DNA from: Ptiloglossa arizonensis
Taxonomy: Eukaryota; Arthropoda; Insecta; Hymenoptera; Colletidae
Reading direction: 5' to 3'
Assembly (NCBI RefSeq): GCF_051014685.1
Contig: NC_135058.1
Span: 11,100,811-11,164,810, forward strand
DNA length: 64,000 bases
Position numbers and translations under genes: made by a program. This document shows, piece by piece, positions 1 through 10,383 of the stretch; the first letter of the stretch is position 1; each line of letters opens with the position of its first letter. The notes beneath the pieces were generated by a model that worked only from the letters and a program-made list of their open reading frames with translations, ran no database searches and was not told the DNA's origin.

Positions 1-444
1 GTAAGTCAGCGATAAAGATAGAACTACGGTCACTTTATCTTATCGGTTGAATGAAAAAATAATCGTAGCAGCTTCAATGTAATGTACGAGCTGGTATTTA
101 TAAACCAACTCTACAGGACACAGATATTCCCTTCTGCAAATTATCGTTCTTTAAAAGGGTACACTCGGAGAATTATACTCTTGACACTTTCTAAACGAAT
201 CCTCGTTTACAAACACCGCGTACGTGCATCAATATTCATTTATACAAGGACGGAAATAAATAAACTTCGTCATTTTTCACTTATCATTGTGTTATAAAAT
301 TAAAAATACGAGTGCTATTTAAACCCTTCTTTCATCCAAACACCTAACAATGTTTTAATGTCGAAAGAAAAAATAGGAAGAAAGAAAATTGGCAAAGGTC
401 AAGCCGGTTGAATCTCGCTACATTACCTGTATATATGTCTTCAG
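1..444 (+). other. mesh: mesh intron (3' part)
   Basis: This is non-coding sequence before the first visible mesh exon. The first six bases of the window are GTAAGT, the consensus 5' splice donor, so an exon may end exactly at the window edge. The acceptor is the AG at 443-444, after a T-rich stretch. Short open frames here show no family resemblance. The rest of the N-terminal half of mesh must lie upstream of the window. Confidence 0.6.
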
Positions 445-613
445 GTCGGTTTCAATGCCGGAAACGGTACACAGGCTTACGAGTACAAACCGTACTCACA
501 AATGTCAACGATTCGCGATCTGACTGGAAGAGGATGGGCAAACGACTTCCCGGGACGTCACATCTTCAGGATAGACGAGAAGATCATGCCCGGGACGTGC
601 AACAAAGATATCG
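445..613 (+). CDS. mesh: mesh exon: end of NIDO domain
   Basis: This exon encodes 56 residues plus one base, starting [14 protein letters not shown] and ending PGTCNKDI. That is the C-terminal part of the nidogen-like (NIDO) extracellular domain. The donor is GTACGT at 614. The following intron is only 61 bp (614-674), among the shortest in the gene. Confidence 0.88.
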
Positions 614-3600
614 GTACGTTCGAAAATGAGAGACATCCAAAGATCGATGAGTCACGTGATCCTGTACGTTACAGCCGGAGCGAACTTGCCGCTTGTGTTC
701 GCGCCAGAAAGTGGGAACATGTTGGGTGGCACCATTGTCAACATTACCGGTCCGTGTTTCAACGAGACTGAAAAAATTCGATGCATGTTCGAGACCGAGT
801 GGGTACCCGGCATCGTGATCGATAGGAATCGCGCGATCTGCATTCAACCGTTCGTGAAGGCGCAGGGGTATATCAGGTTCGCCATCAGCATCGGCGAGAG
901 TAAAACTTACGACTGGAAGGGGAAATATTTCATCGGTGAGACGAGATCCAACGATCTTTCGAAGTGTACCACGATCGATCTTTCGAAGTGTACCACGATC
1001 GATCTTTCAAAGTGTACTACGGTCGATCTTTCGAAGTGTACCACGATCGATTTTTCGAAGTGTACCACGATCGATCTTTCGAAGTGTACTACGATCATTC
1101 GAATAAAAATTGTTAACCGTGATGATCGTTCGCAGAGACCCCAGCTACAGCGACTGAAAGGATCTTCGTTAGTAACTCGGTCCACGAACGTCAACCTGCT
1201 GAAATTGAAATCTTGTGGGACGGTTATAACTTGACCAGTAACTTGAACGCGGGGGTGCAGATATCGCTTTGGGGATACCGTGAAATAAAAACCGTCCCGG
1301 ATTTCCAGTACATCACTACTTTGGAGGTTGGTCGGAGGAGAGTTTGTCGCGTGTGAGAAAGATATTTTGAAATTCACGGTCAAACTTTTTCTATAATAGT
1401 TTCTACGTAGTCTGTTCGACGATGAGGACGAGTATTTTGAAGTTATCCGAACGAACGATAGTATTAAAGATTCGACCAATCGGGTCGCTTTGTTGTCTTT
1501 GGAAGCAAAACGTTTCCCCCACTTTGTTCATTGTTTCTGTAGACACGCACAGATGTCGCGCGTGTGGTTGTGCGTCTCTGAAAACACGATGAGTAGAGAG
1601 AGACAAAATCGTGTGAAGTCTTGTAGATGGCGTTAGAGTACACGATAACGGGAGACAAAATGGGGGAAGTTTTTTACTTTTGTGTAATCCAATTGGTCGA
1701 AAGTTTAACACACTTTGCAAGAAACCGGTACTGGAAAATAAGCAAACAAATTTGACCTTGAATTTTCAAGCTTCGATACTTTCTTCGCATCCTGTACGAT
1801 ACGTTACACGCGATATTAGACAATTTAATGAATACACACGTTTTACCGATCAAATTATAGAGCGTATACACGAATGTTGGCAAATACGTCATCAGACCGG
1901 CTAAATACCGCGACCAGAACAACCCCTATCAACTGGACATGACCTTTGGATTTATTACACTCAATTTGACAGAACCAATACAACACTCCGGCCTCAACGT
2001 CTCGCCGTACGTAATTTGCGCGTGAGATATTAACCCTTTGCACTCGAGAGGCGACCGAGAGTCGCCAACTGATGTACTAAATTTTTTCTACACTGTCCCA
2101 ATCATTACCGGTCGATTTGAATTTCCCGCTATTTTTAAAACGTCAAACCGATTAACCCGAAACTTGACATACGTCGTCTAGACAAATGGGAAATTAATCG
2201 TGGAAAAGTACACGGTGAAAGAACGCCTGCAAATTATTCAGGCGTATCACGAAAAATCGCGATCTCTATTATTAACTCCCAAGTTTCTACTTTTAAATAA
2301 AAAAAGAAATATCAAGATTACTTAAACCGTTTCAGTTTTATTCTAAAAGTAAATCGACCGGTGATGATTGGGACACCTTTTAATTTTTCTAATTACCAAG
2401 GAAAACTTCCTTCGTGACTTGAGATAAAAAAAAATAAAATATACGAAATACTTCGATGAGATAAGGTCCAAGATTATTTTACGATTTGTTCTTACATTCG
2501 ATCTGGAAGATTTTCTCGAGATTTTCAGTTTTTTGTGTAGAAAAATGCAAAAGTGCTTCGAACGTAAAGGGTTAATGTATTTTTTCAATTTTACCCGCGA
2601 GTAATAATACGAAGAATCTTTTTAGGAGCTTGTGGAGTAGACCGATCCCATTGGCGTGGTACTTTGGCCCGCAATGGGAACGATTGTACGGAGCGAAGTG
2701 GTCACAACGACTCTGCGACAGATGGATCATGAACGATCGTTATTTGAAAAATTTCGCCTCGGAAATATCTCTGTGCCCATGCTCGTTGAAACACGCGTTA
2801 TACGACAAAGGTCGCTTCCTTCCGGATTACGACTGCGACAAGGACGCGAATCTGGACTGTCTTTACAATCAACACGCGCACCACTGCGTGAGGACGGGTG
2901 CACCCAAGTAAGTGTACATTAGATAGATGGAAAATTTGTTTTTTCTTTTTCGTGGGGGAAATCTTCGAAAAGTTTTTCGATAAAAAATGAACGAATTTAT
3001 TTTACACGATAGCAATACAATAAGAATATAAATGATAGAAAGTTTGCGCCGTATAGGATGTTCCTTAATCGAACGACAAATATATTCGAAACTAATCTTA
3101 TCGATAGTACTACGATAGGATTTAGATTTATCGGAAACTAAGACCAAGCTACTCTGCAGAAGGCTCTCAACTAAGAATCGATTACTTTAAACAATTCCGA
3201 ACAACGTATAACCATTGACTTGTTTTCAAAATAGCAATCACAATAAGAAGAAGAAGAAGAACAGAATAAAATTATTTACCAAGAATGGAAAATTCAGGAA
3301 CGTTACCAGAAATAACTATCGAAATTTTTACTGTTTGTTCGTCAATATTTTCTATCTCGAGTATATGACTTTGAATTTTTACGATTCGGTTAATATTCTT
3401 AGAGGAATCGATAAAGAAAAACTTGTCCACTGTCGATTTCGGGATATCTAAATCGTCGAACGATTTACCTTTGAAAAGTTACCTCCGCTTCGGAATAATT
3501 AAGATAAAATATAATTATTAAAAACAAGCAGGCACCTGATGTAAATTTTCATCTGAAAGATATGGACTATCGTGCTCAAACTCACTTTGCATATAATTAG

Positions 3601-6600
3601 ATTGTATGCAATCTGTAGTCTATCTAGATAATACCACTTGTACGATAAACGAACTAATAATCGACGTCTACAATCATACTCAAACAGACCATCAAGAACA
3701 CTTCCTTATCGGTAAAGACTGTCCCCTTTTTCCTCCCTTTTGCCAATATTGCAACGAGTCTCGATTATTTCCCACGGTACGGTGTTTTCGATGTTAAAAG
3801 ATCCACCATTTTGTAAAAAGGAACCTACTCCGTGCTAGGAACGAACAAGCTCACTCCTCAAAGTCCTACTAACCTACGACTACCTTGAAGTTCTAGTGTC
3901 AGAAAAGTACACATTCGTAAACGAGTTTACCCCCCAAAAAAATATAGATTTAATTTTTTAATTTCCATTGCAGCATGGACGGTTCCGAACAACAATGTTG
4001 CTACGATAAATACGGTTTTCTGATGCTCACGTACGATCAGCAATGGGGTTCGAGGCCTCACCGATCCCACAACCTTGGATACTACCCCTGGGACGAAGCG
4101 AACAAGGTTCCAACTCTTTCGCACTGGTACCACGACATAACACCGTTCTACATGTGCTGTATGTGGCAAGAGGAACACGCTGTCGGTTGCGAAACCTTCA
4201 GATTCGAGAGACGACCCAGCCAAGATTGCGTGGCTTATCAGTCTCCAGCGGTGGCCACGGTGTTCGGTGATCCCCACATTATCACGTTCGATAATCTGCA
4301 GTACACGTTCAACGGAAAAGGCGAGTTCGTTCTGGTGCGTGTGAACAACGCGAAGGACAAACTCGACGTACAGGGCAGGTTCGAGCAGTTGCCGAACAAT
4401 ATATACGGCGAAGTGAGAGCCACGCAGTTGACGTCCATAGCAGGTACCTGACACGATGATAAAAATTTCCAAAATCACCGTCAAGATCGATGAATCGGTT
4501 ACAATCCGGTTGTTTCGTAGCTAGAGGCAATAACTCCATCCCCATTGAGGTTCGACTGAGACCGAAACACGCCCAATGGAGGTATCGTTTGGACGTTTTC
4601 GCGGACAATCGTCGGGTGTACTTCGATAGAAAGTCCATCAAGTTCCAACATTTCCCTGGAGTGGTGGTTTACACACCGTCGAACATTTTAAACCAGAGCG
4701 AAGTGATCATCATGTTCGACACTGGCGCCGGTGTGGAAGTGGTCGAGAACGAGGGTTTCATGACGGCCAGGGTCTATCTACCTTGGACCTACTTGGTACG
4801 CGTCGATCCCTCGGTTGATCCCTAACGGTGATTTCGTCACGAAATGCGGAGAAATCGATCCGTAACGAGTTCGATTCGTTTCAGAACAAAACCACGGGTC
4901 TTTTCGGCAAATGGAACATCGACATCGCGGACGATTTGCTCACCCCGGATGGTCAACTAGTCTCTTCGGCCAATCTGAACCATTTCGAGACCTTGCACAA
5001 GGAGTTTGCGATTAAGTGGATGCTGGAGGACAAGGAAGACAACTTGAAGGGAGGTGCCCTGTTCACCAGAGAACTCGGGAGGACTGCCAGCTTCTACGCC
5101 AATAAAACCTTCGAGCCCGAATACCGGAAAACACCGTCGGAAATACTACCGGTTAACAGGTGATTGTCGTTTTGAATTAAGTTTTAATTATCTTTTAATT
5201 ATCTTCGAGTGAAAAAGTGACATTTATCGTTTTCTGTTGCAGAGTGTACGACGTAGTACGGGCCGAGGAACTTTGCGGTGACTCGTATCAGTGCCAATAC
5301 GACTACGCGATGTCCCTGAATCGAGATTTAGCTCACTTCACCAGAAATTATTACGACACGTACACCAAGATAAGATACACCAATCTAGAAGATCCGGGTG
5401 AGTGGCGTGAAAACCTGTGAAAATTGTTTCCAAGGTTTCCATGAACGGATCGAGACTATGGTTTTCTTTCTTTTTCGTTTCAGTCGTGTCGTGTGGAGTA
5501 TTGGAGACGCCGCGTTTCGGCCGCAAGAGTAACTTCTTCTTCACACCGGGTACCAGGGTGACCTTCGAGTGTAACCAGGATTTCATACTGGTCGGTGATC
5601 AACGACGTATTTGCACACCGCAAGGTCGCTGGGACGTGCCCGAGTACGGATACACGGAGTGTCTACGTGAGTATTTGAACGATTACTTTACGGCCGGTAA
5701 CGCCGGACATTCCTTCACGATAACGAGAGCACCGCCATGACACTGTTCGAGATAGTTAGGGGATCACCAGAAACGAAAGGTGTGTTACACCTTGGATGTG
5801 TCAGGTGAGAGCAAAAATTCGATCCATTTTTGCTATCCGGTGAGAGATTCGGGTCTTAAATGTGTGAATACAGGGAGTTTCATAATTGGCGGGAAATTCG
5901 AATAAACGTATGTGAACAACTTCTCGAAGTGACCACTTCTTTTCTTAACGCAAGCCTACGGGATCTGATCGTGGATCCTCGTATGCGAAGGAAACATTAT
6001 AACAATTTGGAATTAGGAAGTCTTCTGACGTTTTCACGTGTATCGTACCATTAATCTCACGAAGCATTTACTTAATGCGTCAAACGATAAAATTGTCGAA
6101 GAAAGCGATCCTCTAATTATTTTGAACGCTGCATCTGCATCTATACAGTATCGACGCTTCATACATTGCGCACATTCTCCAGCTCTGTTTACTCATTCTA
6201 ATTGTCTTCCTTATTTATTTTGTTTGCCCTTCTTATCCATCAAAGAGTCATTTTGAATTCAACAATCGTATTTCATACATCGAGAAATGCTAATTCATCG
6301 GGTTGGAAATTATTACGGCTACCGCAAGCACGAAAAGCAAAATAAAAACTGTTTGCTATTGCATAAATATAGGTCAGATCGAGTATACCCAGCGTACAGC
6401 GTGGACGACAATGGGTATTATTTGCGCCGTTTTAATTCCAATAACAGGATGTGTCGTGGCCGCCTTCCTTTGTATAAGAAAGAATCAAAAGCAGGGAAGT
6501 TCGGTAAAGTCGTGGCGTTATTCTGAACGCGGGTCTGCCATCGACAATGAATCTACATTGTTGAAACAGAACGTACCATTGAAACCGTACATTAGAGCGA

Positions 6601-7971
6601 TTTCGCCCGTGAGCGACACTAGTACCACACCTAGTACCAGCAAAAAACGTCATAGCTATGATAAAGTCTATCGTACCAATGAACCCTTGCCAAATAAACC
6701 GGATGTTGATTTCGAGGACAAAGACTGGGATCTTAAAGAACCCACTTCCCCAACAGAGTCGGAAAGAAGTATGACCGAGTCCGTGAAAAAAGCTGGAAGT
6801 CTCACCAAAGAAAGCGACGTATAAGATTGTTTAAAAGATATTGAACGTTGAGAATTTCTTAAAAATAATAAAAATGTAAAAACATTTTTAGATAATTCTC
6901 GTAGCATACGTCACATTCCGAAAATTCACAAATGACGCATGACAAATATTTATATACGTCTTAATCTCTCTCTCTCTCTCTGATCATAATTATACGCGTC
7001 TATACTTTCGGTATGTCCATGTTATATCATAAAAACTCAGTACAATTACGTATCATTTGCACAAAGAGCGAACAACATTATCCCGATAGGATTTAGATCA
7101 AATTTCACATGAAATGTTATCGTAGGGAATTGTTTCTTCATTACATATAAATTATATCTTCTATTTTTGCTGTGGAATAGAAATGTCCTTCATTTTATAG
7201 CATTTTTATCATCGAATAATGTATAAAACATGATATCGTTGAATTAGAAATGAACTTCGTACTTTTATAATGTGTAACGCGCGATAAACTTTTAGCGCAT
7301 TTATAAAGTTTATAAATTGAACGTGCAGTTTAATGTAGCATAACTGTATAGAATACCAGCTAATTAATGTAAAAATACGGTTCAATAAACTTTTTTACAT
7401 CCAATATTCTGGAAATTTCTATTTCACATGCATATACTAAAACTTTGGCAAAACGTTCAATCATTACAGTGGAATGGAAATTTCCACCAGTAGTACTATT
7501 CTCATAATTTTCTGCTCTCTTTATCCCTCTACCTTTATCCTTTCTTCTTTATTTACTTACGCATGTGTAGTTCAAAACTATCTTATATTTATTCTAAGTT
7601 TATTTATATTGACATAAATTTCATTAAAAATCACAGGTCAACAGGAATATAGTTCTCGCCAAGCAGGTGTTACAACTGGTATAGTACTCGGTTGCCTAAT
7701 TCCAATTATACTTCTAATAGTGTTTGCTGCATTCAGACTTCTAAAACAACAAAAAAAGAAACGAGAAGCGGAGGAAGCAGAGTCTAGGTATAAATAATTG
7801 ATATAAATTGTATACGTCGATTTAACGAATAACTCTAGTTACTACTCAATTGCATACTAATGCTTGAAATCTTTGTACAGAGCAAGAACAACGGAACTGC
7901 TAAGATTAAGAAAAATTGGAGAGGACGATGAACCTGCACCGTATTCAAGTAAAGCAACGGATATTAATTAA
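445..7971 (+). CDS. mesh: mesh, septate-junction membrane protein (5' partial, two C-terminal isoforms)
   Basis: Mesh is a single-pass membrane protein of arthropod smooth septate junctions; in Drosophila it works with Ssk and Tsp2A (family knowledge). Shared exons read from the sequence are 445-613, 675-935, 1136-1326, 1861-2006, 2626-2907, 3974-4443, 4521-4795, 4885-5159, 5243-5397 and 5484-5666. They are followed either by 6373-6824 (isoform A) or by 7637-7787 plus 7881-7971 (isoform B). Phases match at every junction, giving 952 in-window residues for A and 882 for B. Domain order is end of NIDO, E-set/Ig-like, AMOP, VWD ([11 protein letters not shown]), sushi, TM, cytoplasmic tail, which is the mesh order. 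Boundaries were chosen by GT-AG, phase and family fit, with no transcript evidence. The N-terminus is missing because of the window edge. A vertebrate SUSD2-like name would describe the same architecture. Confidence 0.95.
675..2006 (+). CDS. mesh: mesh exons: E-set/Ig-like domain and linker
   Basis: Three exons, 675-935, 1136-1326 and 1861-2006, join in phase. The first encodes the E-set/IPT-like segment ([15 protein letters not shown], then [12 protein letters not shown]). The second begins [12 protein letters not shown] and includes [13 protein letters not shown]. The third includes [13 protein letters not shown] and ends NVSP, joining [14 protein letters not shown] in the next exon. The donor for 1861-2006 is set at GTACGT (2007), because the GTAATT four bases on would break the frame. 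The donor at 1327 (GTTGGT) is weak but phase requires it. The 936-1135 intron holds a 24-bp minisatellite. Confidence 0.85.
953..1096. repeat. 24-bp minisatellite, six copies, in mesh intron
   Basis: Six head-to-tail 24-bp units occupy 144 bp of the 200-bp intron 936-1135. Each contains TTTCGAAGTGTACCACG with one or two substitutions. Because 24 is divisible by three, the array is open in frame with the upstream exon and would read as LSKCTTID repeats. It is also open on the - strand (FERSIVVH repeats). It is treated as intronic because the GTGAGA donor at 936 and the acceptor at 1134-1135 give perfect phase and family sequence when it is removed. Confidence 0.9.
2034..2571. mobile_element. 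piggyBac-like MITE (538 bp) in mesh intron
   Basis: The element is flanked by TTAA on both sides (2030-2033 and 2572-2575), the piggyBac-type target-site duplication. It begins CCCTTTGCACTCGA and ends TTCGAACGTAAAGGG, imperfect inverted termini starting with CCC. No transposase frame is present, so it is non-autonomous. It takes up almost the whole 619-bp intron 2007-2625, starting 27 bp after the donor and stopping 54 bp before the next exon. Assignment to the piggyBac class rests on TTAA plus CCC ends only. Confidence 0.7.
2626..4250 (+). CDS. mesh: mesh exons: AMOP domain
   Basis: Exon 2626-2907 and the first part of exon 3974-4443 encode the cysteine-rich AMOP domain. It runs from [16 protein letters not shown] through [30 protein letters not shown] and HHCVRTG, into [19 protein letters not shown] and [18 protein letters not shown], closing near RRPSQDC. 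The cysteines and the DRW..NDRYL and DKGRF..D blocks are typical of mesh AMOP. The intron between them (2908-3973, 1,066 bp) has a consensus GTAAGT donor and a TTCCATTGCAG acceptor, and holds no other recognisable feature apart from a short AAG run near 3245. Confidence 0.93.
4251..5397 (+). CDS. mesh: mesh exons: VWD domain and following segment
   Basis: The rest of exon 3974-4443 plus exons 4521-4795, 4885-5159 and 5243-5397 encode a von Willebrand factor type D domain and a cysteine-bearing C-terminal segment. The domain opens [19 protein letters not shown], with the GDPH motif intact. Later landmarks are [12 protein letters not shown] across the second junction, [18 protein letters not shown], and [17 protein letters not shown]. 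Introns here are short (77, 89 and 83 bp). Donors at 4444, 4796, 5160 and 5398 were all fixed by phase. Confidence 0.93.
5484..5666 (+). CDS. mesh: mesh exon: sushi (CCP) domain
   Basis: One exon carries a complete sushi domain with its four cysteines ([30 protein letters not shown]) and the usual [10 protein letters not shown] core. It ends in phase 1 at a GTGAGT donor. The same splice phase is used by both alternative last exons (6373 and 7637), so either can be joined directly. Confidence 0.93.
6373..6824 (+). CDS. mesh: mesh last exon A: TM and long tail with PDZ ligand
   Basis: The acceptor AG at 6371-6372 joins in phase to the sushi exon, giving [11 protein letters not shown] and then a hydrophobic segment around [20 protein letters not shown] tail of about 115 residues follows, with basic, acidic and Ser/Thr/Pro-rich parts ([26 protein letters not shown]). 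It ends ESDV and stops at 6822-6824. The last four residues fit a class I PDZ ligand (S/T at -2, V at 0). An AATAAA lies 43 bp after the stop, so this can act as a true terminal exon. Confidence 0.9.
6867..6872 (+). terminator. candidate polyadenylation signal for mesh isoform A
   Basis: AATAAA, 43 bp after the isoform A stop. A second AATAAA stands at 7384-7389. Which is used cannot be told from sequence. Confidence 0.45.
7384..7389 (+). terminator. second candidate polyadenylation signal for mesh isoform A
   Basis: AATAAA in AT-rich DNA, 560 bp after the isoform A stop and before exon B. The DNA between them holds a (CT)n run near 6965 and no coding signal. Confidence 0.4.
7637..7971 (+). 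CDS. mesh: mesh last exons B: alternative TM and short tail
   Basis: Exons 7637-7787 and 7881-7971 form an alternative end. The acceptor at 7635-7636 has the same phase as exon A and yields [15 protein letters not shown], similar at its start to exon A's RQIEYTQR. A TM segment ([19 protein letters not shown]) follows, then a short basic/acidic tail ([16 protein letters not shown]). After a 93-bp intron come [15 protein letters not shown] and the end KATDIN. This tail lacks a PDZ-type terminus. Expression is inferred from intact frame, splice sites and the matching TM design. Confidence 0.85.
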
Positions 7972-10115
7972 ATATTATTAGACATAGTTTTTTTATAAAA
8001 GTTTTTTATAACCTGCCTCGTATCATCGTACATTAGTTTGCTATCATCTCTTCATTTCAAGACACAATTGTATGCATGAGAAAAGTATCTGTAATAGCTA
8101 ATAATTTTATTGTTCTAAATTTGATTTGTTTCATACTACACGTTAGCATAAGTAATCGCAATGTAGAATGTAACATTTATTTAAAGATAAAAATACATCC
8201 TCCTTATTGAGACTCTTTTGTAGGACATAAATTGTGTGTACAAAGCGAAAAAGTAGTTTATTTATTATACAAATAATATATATTTCAATGTACACCGAAT
8301 GCTTCATTGTAATTTTGTACTATCGTAAAGTACAAAAATAGACTGCAAAATATACCTGTATAGAATTTTAACGAAAACCAGTGTTTAAATAACTAGGTTA
8401 AGTTACAAGAACCTTTACTTACTTACGAAAAAACCCGCAGTTTTATTTTTGCCGCTTTATCTGCCAAGTTGCACAAGTTTCAATGCAAAAATTCTTAGTG
8501 TTGACACAGTCAGCAATTTTCTATGGATTCAAATACATGCGCGTTGATGCGAACACTAGAATTCTTCAAAATAGTTTACACATCGTGCGTTATTTACTTG
8601 TGTCGTTTTATAAAAACATTATGTACTTAGAGACCTTGCATCTCGCATCACAGTTTGAAAAAAAATGTTCCGATTGCTCCATGACACGTGCAACTAACTT
8701 CAGACCGTGAAATTAACATTGCCCCCTCGTAACAAAAGAGAGTAACTACATTACAAGTTACCGACCGTTCAACATCGCGTGTCGCATCGCTCGGACCGAG
8801 TGGTAATTCTACCACTGCGTTATCCAGTGATTAAACTATTTACGTGCGACTTCCTGCTTCGGGTGTTTAGGATGCGTACCGTTCCGACGTTGTGTTCCTC
8901 GGTAACTGTAATTACGCGAATTTGCTTGGTTTACGACGACCGTTGCGAGACATAACAGCGATCCATTGAAACGTAGTAAAGGAGTACCGGCGTTCGTGGT
9001 AAATTTGTGTGTACAAATTCACGTGCAGGATTCTGGATCGTTCACGAAACCGTGTACAAAGTAGTTTCGAGTAATGGATTTAATTGGATGACAGTCGGGG
9101 GAAAAAAGTCACAGTACCAGAGGTATGTGTTCGCAGACATTCAGTTACCATGATGTAATTTCGATCAAGCTTTTGGATACTGTTGCGCTTCCTAATAAGT
9201 TCATCGTTAGGACAACAAATACGCGAATTAACCTTTCTCTTTTGTTTGCATTGTGTGTCACACCTGGCACATGTCAAATGATTTGACGGTCAGAGAATTT
9301 GAAACCCAACGCGTATAGATATTTGATTTACATTGTACTTATACAATGGCCCAATAAGATGGGATTGCACAGTATTGCGAGAATTTTTATTAACGGAACT
9401 TAAAGGAAAAGGGATCTTTACATTAACACGAGATAAAATATAAAATTGTGTAGTATTGTATCAATGACATTACCAATGTAAATAAGCCGCGATAATTAAT
9501 TTTGATTGCTCAAAGTCACCTTAACGCGTTTCATTATTGCTGCTCTTTTGTGCGTGTAGGAAGGAAGTAGGCAGTCGCAAAATAATTTTCTCCAACGGTA
9601 ATCGTAATCTTTTTTTCATACACAAATAACACATACTTCATTCATCGACTCTTGCACCGTTAAATATTATTTGAACGATTGTTAAATAAAGGATGGGTCA
9701 CGTTTGTACAAAATGTATTACACGTTTCACATTGTATCGTAAAAGAATCGATAATTGTTTAAAGGAGCGTTCACACGATTCGAAACATTTAATGAAATTA
9801 TTTCTAGTTAATAATTGAAAAATTTGATTCCGCGCTTGACTCGCGCCGTGTGCGGAAATCACGTATCGCGTTTGTCAACCACACACGCCTAACGCCTATA
9901 GGCGTTCACCGTGCGAACTATATCAATTGATCGTTTAGAACAAAAACGGAGTTCAATAAAACGATGCATATTCGTACGGAAACTTGACACGGTGTTTAGC
10001 CAGTTCGCACGATGATTTAATTCAAAAATTTTTATTTGTAGGATCTTGGCATTCGTACGATAAAATTCACTCGCTAATCATTCTGCGAGTTGGGAAATAT
10101 GTCCGCCATATTGCA
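7972..10115. other. mesh 3' UTR, spacer, and LARGE 5' region
   Basis: AT-rich DNA to about 8700 is probably the 3' UTR of mesh isoform B. A more CpG-rich stretch at 8700-9070 may be the LARGE promoter or first non-coding exon. A T-rich acceptor (AG at 10040-10041) probably starts the 5' UTR exon that carries the LARGE start. A perfect 16-bp palindrome, AACGCCTATAGGCGTT, lies at 9891-9906. No coding sequence was recognised. Confidence 0.5.
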
Positions 10116-10383
10116 ATGGCTCGATCATGGCTAGGATGTTTGTTCGGTGTTCTAGTACCATCGACGCTCTTTTACCTGTATTTGTTACTGAACGGTAATG
10201 GACCGCGTTATTTATACATTGTTTCTTGTTACCCATTGATCTGTAATTGTAGTTCCTTCCGCTGAAATCGGTTCTTTGAAACTCGATGGGAAATCGGGCC
10301 CGTTGTCCGAGGACATAGTAAAAGCGAGTTTTCAAGTGGAGCCCGTCCACGAAAAGTTACACTTAGAAAGAAATCGTATCGAG
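10116..10383 (+). CDS. LARGE1: LARGE exons 1-2: TM anchor and stem
   Basis: Exon 10116-10194 encodes [19 protein letters not shown] and continues hydrophobic to LLLNG, a signal anchor. Exon 10253-10383 adds a poorly conserved stem ([16 protein letters not shown] to LHLERNRIE) linking the anchor to the catalytic part. Both junctions keep frame. An out-of-frame ATG at 10099 opens an 11-codon upstream ORF that overlaps the start and stops at 10132-10134. Confidence 0.82.

Noticed and set aside
626..1234. 202-codon + frame running from mesh through the minisatellite
   Set aside because: Its first part is the real mesh exon; the rest is intron read-through. Removing 936-1135 restores the mesh family sequence in perfect phase.
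907..1479. 190-codon - strand frame
   Set aside because: Shadow of mesh exons and of the 24-bp repeat, which is open on both strands.
3927..4484. 185-codon - strand frame
   Set aside because: Antisense of the mesh AMOP/VWD exon; no domain of its own.
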